Positions 1-5,922 of a stretch of DNA of 9,067 nt are shown in pieces (the first letter of the stretch is position 1; each line of letters opens with the position of its first letter). This DNA comes from Sphingobacteriales bacterium. GTDB lineage: Bacteria; Bacteroidota; Bacteroidia; Sphingobacteriales; Sphingobacteriaceae. The stretch spans positions 1-9,067 of the forward strand of contig JAGVEE010000245.1 in assembly GCA_020058405.1 (NCBI GenBank), read 5' to 3'. The notes under the pieces are model-generated. The model ran no database searches. It saw only the letters and a program-made list of their open reading frames with translations, and was not told where the DNA came from. The translations under genes and the position numbers were made by a program.

Positions 1-243
1 AACTGCGGTGGCACTGGATGTAATATTTGCAAATATTCTGGTTGGGTAGAAATTTTAGGTTGTGGAATGGTTGATCCAAATGTATTGGAAAATTGTGGCA
101 TAGACCCTAATGAGTATTCGGGTTTCGCATTTGGTGTTGGTATAGAACGTTTGGCAATGAACAAATTCAAGATAAAAGACATTCGAATGTTTTTTGAAAA
201 CGATGTTCGTTTATTATCACAATTTAATTCTGAATTAATATAA
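1..243 (+). CDS. pheS: Phenylalanine-tRNA ligase alpha subunit, C-terminal fragment
   Basis: This is the last 80 codons of the alpha subunit, open at the left edge and ending at TAA 241-243. The enzyme is a cytoplasmic alpha2/beta2 heterotetramer that charges tRNA-Phe with phenylalanine, and the alpha subunit holds the catalytic core. The class II motif 3 is clear: FAFGVGIERLAM (codons near 124-160) with the conserved Arg, followed by the typical ending IKDIRMFFENDVRLLSQF. Upstream, GWVEILGCGMVDPNVL matches the motif seen in bacterial PheS just before motif 3. The visible start is Cys-rich (CGGTGCNIC), with a pair of Cys-x-x-Cys-like turns. The next gene starts directly after the stop codon, so PheS is probably cotranscribed with the lipoprotein and the TetR regulator. 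The identification is secure for the part that is visible. Confidence 0.95.
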   Translation, partial: NCGGTGCNICKYSGWVEILGCGMVDPNVLENCGIDPNEYSGFAFGVGIERLAMNKFKIKDIRMFFENDVRLLSQFNSELI

Positions 244-660
244 ATGAAAATACTAAGTACACTTCTAATTGTTTCTTTGGCTCTATTTGCTTGTACAAAG
301 GAACAAGAAAGCACTGTACCAAGTGTACCTGTTAACATCAGAATAAATTTAGATAACCCAGGCTATAATAATTTAAATTCTATTGGTGGTACAGTATATG
401 TTGATGGTGGGTATAGAGGTATTGTTGTGTACAGAAGAGGACAAGTTGAATTTATGGCCTTTGAGCGCACCTGTTCTTATCAATCTACAGACACCTGCGC
501 GTATGTTAGTTTAGATTCTACCATCTCTACAGTAGGCTGTAAATGTTGTAGCTCTAGGTTTCAATTACTAGATGGAGCACCTATTAAAGGGCCCGCTAAT
601 GCATCCTTAAGAACTTATCAAACTAATTTAGTGGATAGATATTTGTATATTTATAATTAA
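244..660 (+). CDS. Lipoprotein with degenerate Rieske-like domain
   Basis: A 138-residue protein with a lipoprotein signal: a short hydrophobic stretch and lipobox LFAC with Cys17 as lipidation site, so it is probably anchored in an envelope membrane. Residues about 70-125 follow the Rieske [2Fe-2S] layout: FERTCSY at 73-79 takes the place of the C-x-H box, and CKCCSSRF at 99-106 that of CPCHGSRF. A GAPIKGPA..SLRTY segment at 111-125 matches the conserved G..v.GPA..pL..Y strand. Both cluster-binding histidines are replaced, by Tyr79 and Cys102. Cys77, 85, 99, 101 and 102 remain, and Cys85/Cys101 sit roughly where Rieske proteins carry a disulfide. It therefore may be structural, may bind another metal, or may have lost its cluster. 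The ATG follows the pheS stop with no gap, and its own stop overlaps the next start (TAATG). Function unknown. Confidence 0.8.
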   Translation: MKILSTLLIVSLALFACTKEQESTVPSVPVNIRINLDNPGYNNLNSIGGTVYVDGGYRGIVVYRRGQVEFMAFERTCSYQSTDTCAYVSLDSTISTVGCKCCSSRFQLLDGAPIKGPANASLRTYQTNLVDRYLYIYN

Positions 661-1229
661 TGGATTCGGACAAGATACAACAAGCCATAAAAGAAGCGTC
701 AAAAGAGCTTTTTCGTAAATTTGGTTATCATAAAACCAGTGTCAACGAAATTGCGAAACGCTCTCGTGTGGCCAAGGCTACCATCTACAAATATTTCGAA
801 AGTAAAGAAGTTATTCTTAATGAAATTATTATGGAGCACCTCGAGTTCTCTATTAATGATTTGGTAACTAAACTTCATCCTAATATTAGCAAAGCCGAAA
901 AAGTATCGGCACTTATTTTAAAAACAAGTCGTTTATCTTACACCGTTTGTTCTGAGTTTATCGGTTGGGATTTTATACGTGAAAGCGTAAACTCCCAAGA
1001 GTTCCTAAAAAACTTATCAAACGAATTAGAAGTGTTACTCATAAATACCTTTACTAGTCTCCCCGACTTTAAAGATGTGAGTTATGAACGAGTAAAATAC
1101 CTCATGAAATCTAGCAAAGCTATTGTATTCTCCTTTGCCTTTACTTCTGTTACAGTAAGTGATGTTCGCAAAAACTTCATCAGCTTTGAGAAAGAGATTC
1201 TGCCTTATTTGATACAAGCAGTACTTTAA
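660..1229 (+). CDS. TetR/AcrR-family transcriptional regulator
   Basis: A 189-residue protein with a classic TetR N-terminal DNA-binding domain: ASKELFRKFGYHKTSVNEIA, then RVAKATIYKYFESKEVILNEI (about residues 13-57), where TIYKYF is the recognition helix region. The rest is a helical ligand-binding and dimerisation domain with no match I can name, so the inducer is unknown. The start ATG overlaps the TAA of the lipoprotein gene by one base (TAATG), which suggests translational coupling in a pheS-lipoprotein-regulator unit. TetR proteins usually repress nearby genes by binding a palindrome. The nearest candidate is the 25-bp palindrome at 1294-1318, which overlaps a promoter facing away from this gene (inference only). 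No efflux pump or enzyme typical of TetR targets is visible beside it. Confidence 0.93.
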   Translation: MDSDKIQQAIKEASKELFRKFGYHKTSVNEIAKRSRVAKATIYKYFESKEVILNEIIMEHLEFSINDLVTKLHPNISKAEKVSALILKTSRLSYTVCSEFIGWDFIRESVNSQEFLKNLSNELEVLLINTFTSLPDFKDVSYERVKYLMKSSKAIVFSFAFTSVTVSDVRKNFISFEKEILPYLIQAVL

Positions 1230-1251
1230 TAAGTCGTTAGACGCTAGTCTT

Positions 1252-1276
1252 TAGTCTTTAGACCGTCTAAAGACTA
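1252..1276. terminator. Hairpin in heptad element 1, possible terminator
   Basis: Perfect 12-bp arms (1252-1263 and 1265-1276) flank a single centre base. In RNA this would be about 11 bp with a 3-nt loop, and the stem can extend beyond a 2-nt internal loop by pairing 1245-1249 with 1279-1283. It lies 22 bp past the TetR stop. No U-run follows on either strand, so termination is an inference from position and fold, and an mRNA 3'-end protection role is equally possible. Confidence 0.5.
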
Positions 1277-1293
1277 TTGACTAAATACAAGTG

Positions 1294-1318
1294 ACTAAAT
1301 ACCAATTTGGTATTTAGT
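1294..1318. promoter_or_regulatory. 25-bp palindrome over a -33 box, candidate operator
   Basis: Perfect 12-bp arms, ACTAAATACCAA and its reverse complement, around the single base 1306. The right half covers the TTTG -33 element of the promoter at 1306-1337, which is the usual position of a repressor operator. The TetR-family gene ends 64 bp upstream, making it the natural candidate to bind. However, the palindrome is also in phase with the heptad element, so it may be only a hairpin of that family. Confidence 0.4.
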
Positions 1319-1337
1319 ATAAAAATGCCTACATTTG
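1306..1337 (+). promoter_or_regulatory. Bacteroidota-type promoter for the small ORF
   Basis: TTTG at 1306-1309, a 20-bp spacer, and TACATTTG at 1330-1337, a full match to the Bacteroidota housekeeping consensus TTTG-N19-21-TAnnTTTG. The expected transcription start is near 1341-1344, so either the first ATG (1342) is translated from a leaderless message or the second ATG (1363) is used with a leader of about 20 nt. Transcription runs toward the 3' end of the opposing gene. Confidence 0.65.
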
Positions 1338-1341
1338 CTTC

Positions 1342-1473
1342 ATGAACACAATTATTTACACTATGAAGCTTGAATTGTTAGATTTTTCTGAGAAAATTGA
1401 GCAGGAGTTCGACTTTGGCGATGACAAATCGACTACTTGGTTTTCTTTTTTACTGCGTTTATTAGGATTGTGA
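1342..1473 (+). CDS. Small hypothetical protein, 43 or 36 residues
   Basis: A short reading frame directly downstream of a near-consensus promoter. From ATG 1342 it encodes 43 residues; from ATG 1363 it encodes 36, starting MKLELLDFSEKI. The N-terminal half is acidic (EKIEQEFDFGDD), while the C-terminus is hydrophobic with one Arg (WFSFLLRLLGL), so it could lie along or insert into a membrane. Its TGA (1471-1473) directly abuts the stop codon of the opposing T9SS-substrate gene at 1474, with no spare base. I do not recognise a family. In favour of a real gene are the promoter, the intact frame filling the whole gap and the non-random amino acid pattern. Against it are its size and the lack of a ribosome binding site. 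The alternative is a small RNA, or an antisense transcript to the neighbour's 3' end. Confidence 0.5.
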   Translation: MNTIIYTMKLELLDFSEKIEQEFDFGDDKSTTWFSFLLRLLGL

Positions 1474-4023
1474 TTATTTCACAAGCGAGATGATGCCTGT
1501 AAATTTAGTTTCTCCAACACGGAGGTAGTATACGTATGCCCCCGCAGTAGCACCTTCTGCTTTCCACACAAACTCTGGATCTTGAGTTTCGAGCATTATT
1601 TGCCCCCATCTATTATAAATGATAAACTCGAATTCATCAGGGCAAACCGTTCTATTAGCTAAATAAATTTTATACTCATCATTTATACCATCGCCATTTG
1701 GTGAAAACACATCGGGTAATAATGGCTTATCAATATCTAGTAATGGTGAAGATTTAAAATAGATTATTTTGGTAATGGTATCATTCTCATTGCAATATTT
1801 ATTGCTCAATAATTTTAACTCAACCGGGTAATCTACGTTTCCATCTAATCCACAATCTGGATACACATTTAGTTGTGAGGTAATACTTCCGAAACCTTGA
1901 GTTCTATTCATTTCTACTCTCAGTGGTACATTATTATCATAAAGTGGTTTCGCCTCTAATACCAATAAATCTTCGTTATCTGCATCGCTACCTTCTACAT
2001 CAATAGTTCTAGAATAACCTGCATTTATGTTATAAAGAATAGAGTCTGGCTTTAATAATAAGGGTGAAACATTATCAGGTAAATCGAATACAAAACGTAC
2101 TCTAACCGAATCGTATTTTTCATTTTCACATTTATTATCGCGAGTAAAGAAATCAAGAAACAACTCATCTTCCCCATAGAAATTATCACAAGTGGGAGTC
2201 CAACAAAATAAATTACTTTTTGAATTCGGATTATTTTCTTGTTGTGCAAAAGTTGCGCCGTTTGCAAAAAAATCATAATTCACATTTTTACTATAAATAT
2301 CAATCACATCATTTGGGTCGACATCTTCTGCATAAATTGAGAAACAATTTTGTTGATCTAATTTAACTGAGATGGTATTATTAGCGCCAATGTTTATTCC
2401 TTGTGCTTCTATTAATGGAGCTTCATTGGCAATTGGCAATAAATTAATAATTACCTCTACAGTGTCTAAAGCTGGCAAGGGACAAGCATTGTCGCTTATG
2501 TAAAATAATAGGTGAATAGAAGTATCCAATTTTAATCCACATGGTGGGGTCCAACAAAATTCGCCAGAAACGCTTGCATTACCAACCAAAATAGATGGAG
2601 TAATAACAGCACCTAAATTAAATACATCAATATTTTGAGAGATAGGATCAACAATTATTTGATCAGTACTGTTAGAATCGGTTACTAAAAATTGAAAGCA
2701 CAATGTTTCTTCGGTTCTTATATTAAAAACATTATTTGTTAAACTAGTTTTAAGTACAGGAAGTTTATTGGGTACTTCAGAAATTCTGAAGTTTACACGA
2801 ATGGTATCATCTTGAGAAAACGGACAAGAATTATCAAAAGCGATGATATCTAAAAAAGCTCCTTTGCCAGTATCTAATGGGCAAGTAGGTGTCCAGCAAA
2901 AACGAGCTGTTATGCTTTGATTGCCTGTAACGTCTGAGGGATCGATTGTAGCGCCGTTTCCAATTATTTTATATAAGCCTCCAGTATCGATTCTAAATTT
3001 TAATAATTCAGCGTTATTATTGTCGGTTGCATTTATATCAAAACAAATTTGTTGCCCTACTACTACATCCACATAACTTTTACCACCGGGTAAAGTAGCG
3101 GTAACATTCGGTTTAAATCGTGGTGGACAATTAAGTACTTCTAATTGAAGCTCACGAACAACCTCGCCAATTTTTACATTACCCCTAAATTCTTCACACA
3201 CAACAGATATTACATAAACACCAATTTGTTGAGGCACTAGAAATATAAATGCGGTATCATTATCAACATATAAATCAGGACTACCGTCCATAATATTTTG
3301 TGGGGAACCTACGCTGTAACCAGGTGCCCAAATTACATCATCGTATGGCGCTGGGCCAGAATTCTGACCTGGGCTAAATTGACTAGTATACCCACCAGCA
3401 TTTGGCACACCAATTTTCATTCTTAATTCATCTCCGTCGCCATCGTAAATTTTGAAATCGTATTTAAATGCTTCGCCTACACATAAGTAGTTTAATGGGT
3501 CGCGTAAAAATTCTGGTGAGTTATTAATGCGTAAACCACCACCACCAGGATATGGAGAGGGAAATTCCATGTAAAATGCCATTGGTGTTCCTCCCGGATC
3601 GATAATGTTTTTGATGATGTCGTTTCTGCAACATCTTTCCCATTGTACATAATATCCTTGTGTGTTTTGGAATTGATCTTTCGGCATGGTAAACACAGCG
3701 GTAAAAACCCCAGTTTCTACACAACGTAACTGCGGACTTGTACAACCGGTATTAAATTTGATAGGATATATAGTGGTACGAGGCATTTGTACCGTTTTTA
3801 CTAGCTTATTGGTTTCTTTATCGTAAATACCTACACGTAAATTTTGCTCGAATTGAGCCCCACCTCCACCGCAATCTCGGTACATTTTCATTTTTAGCTG
3901 GTATTGATCACCAGAAATGTATTTATAGCTAAAATCTCCACCTACAATATGTGCAGCGTATGTATTATTAACAAATACAGTAAACAGAAACCCAATAAAA
4001 ACACATATTTTGCTAAAGCGCAT
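1474..4023 (-). CDS. Secreted modular surface protein, T9SS type B sorting domain
   Basis: An 849-residue exported protein. ATG 4023 is preferred because it gives a proper signal peptide (residues 1-23, cleavage near TYA-AHIVGG); in-frame GTG 4026 and TTG 4029 only add two residues. Residues about 24-300 form an N-terminal domain shared with the upstream gene (AHIVGG, YRDC, ERCCRN, NIMDGSPDL, VVCEEFR). Ig/cadherin-like modules follow with a period near 115 residues, marked by FCWTPTC at 375-381, FCWTPPC at 489-495 and FCWTPTC at 606-612, each with a downstream DN.C. A fourth, diverged module covers about 655-765. The end (about 768-849, FSPNGDGINDEY ... IIYNRWGQ) is the gliding-motility-associated sorting domain that sends proteins through the type IX system. 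It is probably an adhesin or cell-surface fibre component, and second in a two-gene operon. Confidence 0.9.
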   Translation of the reverse strand: MRFSKICVFIGFLFTVFVNNTYAAHIVGGDFSYKYISGDQYQLKMKMYRDCGGGGAQFEQNLRVGIYDKETNKLVKTVQMPRTTIYPIKFNTGCTSPQLRCVETGVFTAVFTMPKDQFQNTQGYYVQWERCCRNDIIKNIIDPGGTPMAFYMEFPSPYPGGGGLRINNSPEFLRDPLNYLCVGEAFKYDFKIYDGDGDELRMKIGVPNAGGYTSQFSPGQNSGPAPYDDVIWAPGYSVGSPQNIMDGSPDLYVDNDTAFIFLVPQQIGVYVISVVCEEFRGNVKIGEVVRELQLEVLNCPPRFKPNVTATLPGGKSYVDVVVGQQICFDINATDNNNAELLKFRIDTGGLYKIIGNGATIDPSDVTGNQSITARFCWTPTCPLDTGKGAFLDIIAFDNSCPFSQDDTIRVNFRISEVPNKLPVLKTSLTNNVFNIRTEETLCFQFLVTDSNSTDQIIVDPISQNIDVFNLGAVITPSILVGNASVSGEFCWTPPCGLKLDTSIHLLFYISDNACPLPALDTVEVIINLLPIANEAPLIEAQGINIGANNTISVKLDQQNCFSIYAEDVDPNDVIDIYSKNVNYDFFANGATFAQQENNPNSKSNLFCWTPTCDNFYGEDELFLDFFTRDNKCENEKYDSVRVRFVFDLPDNVSPLLLKPDSILYNINAGYSRTIDVEGSDADNEDLLVLEAKPLYDNNVPLRVEMNRTQGFGSITSQLNVYPDCGLDGNVDYPVELKLLSNKYCNENDTITKIIYFKSSPLLDIDKPLLPDVFSPNGDGINDEYKIYLANRTVCPDEFEFIIYNRWGQIMLETQDPEFVWKAEGATAGAYVYYLRVGETKFTGIISLVK

Positions 4024-4042
4024 CACCAAATATAATTATTTC

Positions 4043-5881
4043 TTAATACATAATAGATAAGTGACCGAGCTTTTCTCTTTTACCCAAACGCATTACATAA
4101 AAATAGACACCATAAGGCAGCTTTTCTCCCGACCATTCGAACTCAAAATTGTTAGAATTATACACTTTTTCTCCCCAGCGGTTATAAATCACTATACTAA
4201 AATCATCCACACATTCAGCTTTTATATTTTTATGGATGCTGAAAACATCATTTTTACCATCACCGTTTGGACTAAAAACATTCGGGATATTAAGTAAAGG
4301 GTCTTCATAATCTGCTTCTTCTGTAGTTACAGATACCCAGATCGAATCTTGTTTAGAAACAGAACAAGATTTGTCTTTAGCAAATACCGCAAACCCTTCT
4401 GTATTGCTAGCCCTAAGTATACAATTTGCTTCAAAACAAACTCTTGCAGTAACTTTGTTATTATCAGTAGAGTCTATATTAATTTCGTAGTTTAAGTTTA
4501 ATAATTGCCCTGAAATATTTTTTATAGAAAATTTTAAACTATCCAATTCATCAATATCTTCTGCAAGAAAATCAAAGCACGTTGTGTTGTTTGCTTTAAT
4601 CGTATTTTCTGCTGAATTTAACCATGTAATTATTGGCTTATTATTGATTTTAGGAGAAACCGTTAGCTCTATTTCGAGTGTATCATGTAAAGCAAAAGGA
4701 CAAGAATTATCACTAACTAATAACTGAACACGTTGTGGCAATTCAGTTATGGCATTGCAAGCAATCTCAAAACAAAGTTTAATTTGCAAATCATTTGGTT
4801 GTGTAGAATCTATTTCTACGCTAATATTTTGTTGAGATAACAAGCTAGAGATTTCGCCAATTTTAAAATTTAAGGAGTCGTTTGTATTAATATCTTTAGC
4901 TGAAAAAAATAAGCAAGTAAGGGTATCTGCTTTTAGTGAAGTGATTGCAGGATTTAACCAATCTAATTGAGGTTTATTTCTAACTGAGCAGAACACAATA
5001 TAATACTGCACCTCACGGTTGTAAACTGCAATTAGTTCATCATCTCTATACTCTTCAACAGCATATGCAAAAGAGTACATACCCGTTTGAGAAGGTTTTA
5101 AATTTAATTTACCTGTAACCGGGTCAAGTGTTACATCTGGTACACCATCCATAATATTGTTATTCGCGATTCCATAATTAGTAGCCCAATTTATGGGAGG
5201 ATAAGGTTTAGGATTTAAAACTGATATTCCATTTGCATTGTTAAAAACCGGATCAGTGATGCCCATTAAAGGATCAATTAATTTATACGACAATGAATCG
5301 CCGTCGGGATCTACATGAGAAAAATCTGAATTGAATGTCTCGAATAAACATAAATACACGTTCTGCTCATTAATTAAATATGGACTAGAATTTCTAAAGC
5401 CGGTATTATTTTTTGTGAAGGGTGTAAAATCAGCATAAAAGGCAATCCCGCTTTTATCTGGGTCTTTTATGTTTTTGATGCCGAAATTTCTACAACATTG
5501 CTCATAGGATAAATAATAACCAGAATTGTCGTCGAAAATTGCAGGATTTAGGAACAAGGTATCTTGGTATATTCTTTTTTGCACACAGGTAACTGGTGCA
5601 TTTACACAAGAGTCTGAAATAAAATTTACGATGCTAATTGGACCAGGGTTTAAGTCGAGGCTTTGCACTAAGGCATTGTTACTTTTTTTATAAATTCCAA
5701 TTCGTAAAGCTCCAGGAGGATAATCAACTGAATTGGCAGAACAATCTTTATGATAATCTAATTGAATTACATACCTATTATTAGAAAGATATGTATATCT
5801 AAAACCCCCACCCACCATATGCGATGCAAATGAGTTATAACTCAAGAGCAACATAAAAAAATATAAGAGAGTGCGGATCAT
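4043..5881 (-). CDS. Paralogous secreted surface protein, T9SS type B sorting domain
   Basis: A 612-residue paralogue of the next gene in the operon, with the same order: signal peptide (1-19, cleavage near SFA-SHMVGG), shared N-terminal domain to about residue 300 (SHMVGG, YHKDC, EQCCRN at the same places, NIMDGVPDV, VEEYR), middle modules, then a type B sorting domain at about 530-612 (FSPNGDGKNDVF ... IVIYNRWGEKVY). It has only two middle modules, each with a Cys pair (LCFEIAC ... DNSC and VCFEANC ... DKSC), against three or four in its partner, and the Trp-Thr-Pro of the partner's motif is replaced by Phe-Glu-Ala/Ile. It is expected to cross the outer membrane by the type IX system and stay at the cell surface. 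Its ATG is 41 bp from the divergent rlmD start. Ligand or role unknown. Confidence 0.9.
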   Translation of the reverse strand: MIRTLLYFFMLLLSYNSFASHMVGGGFRYTYLSNNRYVIQLDYHKDCSANSVDYPPGALRIGIYKKSNNALVQSLDLNPGPISIVNFISDSCVNAPVTCVQKRIYQDTLFLNPAIFDDNSGYYLSYEQCCRNFGIKNIKDPDKSGIAFYADFTPFTKNNTGFRNSSPYLINEQNVYLCLFETFNSDFSHVDPDGDSLSYKLIDPLMGITDPVFNNANGISVLNPKPYPPINWATNYGIANNNIMDGVPDVTLDPVTGKLNLKPSQTGMYSFAYAVEEYRDDELIAVYNREVQYYIVFCSVRNKPQLDWLNPAITSLKADTLTCLFFSAKDINTNDSLNFKIGEISSLLSQQNISVEIDSTQPNDLQIKLCFEIACNAITELPQRVQLLVSDNSCPFALHDTLEIELTVSPKINNKPIITWLNSAENTIKANNTTCFDFLAEDIDELDSLKFSIKNISGQLLNLNYEINIDSTDNNKVTARVCFEANCILRASNTEGFAVFAKDKSCSVSKQDSIWVSVTTEEADYEDPLLNIPNVFSPNGDGKNDVFSIHKNIKAECVDDFSIVIYNRWGEKVYNSNNFEFEWSGEKLPYGVYFYVMRLGKREKLGHLSIMY

Positions 5882-5885
5882 TTAT

Positions 5886-5917
5886 TAAAAATAGCATATT
5901 ATACCTTAACTTTGAAA
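5886..5917 (-). promoter_or_regulatory. Possible promoter of the surface-protein operon
   Basis: Read on the minus strand, TATTTTTA (5893-5886) matches seven of eight positions of TAnnTTTG, with TTTC 20 bp upstream (5917-5914) in place of TTTG. It is imperfect at both boxes, but it lies in the only gap before the operon. A TATAAT string also occurs on this strand nearby but is less fitting for this phylum. Confidence 0.35.
5907..5914 (+). promoter_or_regulatory. -7 box of the rlmD operon promoter
   Basis: TAACTTTG is a full match to the TAnnTTTG -7 element, ending 8 bp before the rlmD ATG. No good TTTG occurs 19-21 bp upstream; the nearest candidate is TTTA at 5881-5884 with a 22-bp spacer, inside the start codon of the divergent gene. 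The predicted start would leave an almost leaderless message. The two divergent promoters overlap in 41 bp and probably compete. Confidence 0.5.
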
Positions 5918-5922
5918 AAATT

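Larger units (their letters stand above)
1230..1320. repeat. Heptad inverted-repeat element, copy 1
   Basis: Thirteen 7-bp units stay in strict phase over 91 bp. On the left they read as variants of TTAGTCN (TAAGTCG, TTAGACG, CTAGTCT, TTAGTCT, TTAGACC). From 1265 most of them turn into the reverse complement (GTCTAAA, GACTATT, GACTAAA, and GACTAAA again at 1293), before a final TTAGTAT. The element starts directly after the TetR stop codon. It contains two strong palindromes, listed separately. A relative lies at 8755-8822. It probably acts as a transcript-end structure for the TetR gene and perhaps for opposing transcripts, but lacks the T-tract of a standard intrinsic terminator. Confidence 0.8.

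Noticed and set aside
1035..1217. Minus-strand frame of 60 codons inside the TetR gene
   Set aside because: It lies wholly within a well-supported gene on the other strand and has no recognisable motif.
1230..1320. CRISPR array or insertion-sequence end
   Set aside because: Units are only 7 bp with no unique spacers, and no transposase, cas gene or target-site duplication is visible.
3524..3745. Minus-strand frame of 73 codons in a shifted frame
   Set aside because: It is a frame shadow of the N-terminal domain of the 849-residue surface protein, which has intact conserved motifs in the main frame.
4024..4029. Earlier GTG or TTG start for the 849-residue protein
   Set aside because: Both are possible in frame, but the ATG at 4023 gives a standard signal peptide beginning Met-Arg and needs no rare start codon.
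4061..4297. Plus-strand frame of 78 codons
   Set aside because: It is antisense to the conserved sorting domain of the 612-residue surface protein and has no motif of its own.
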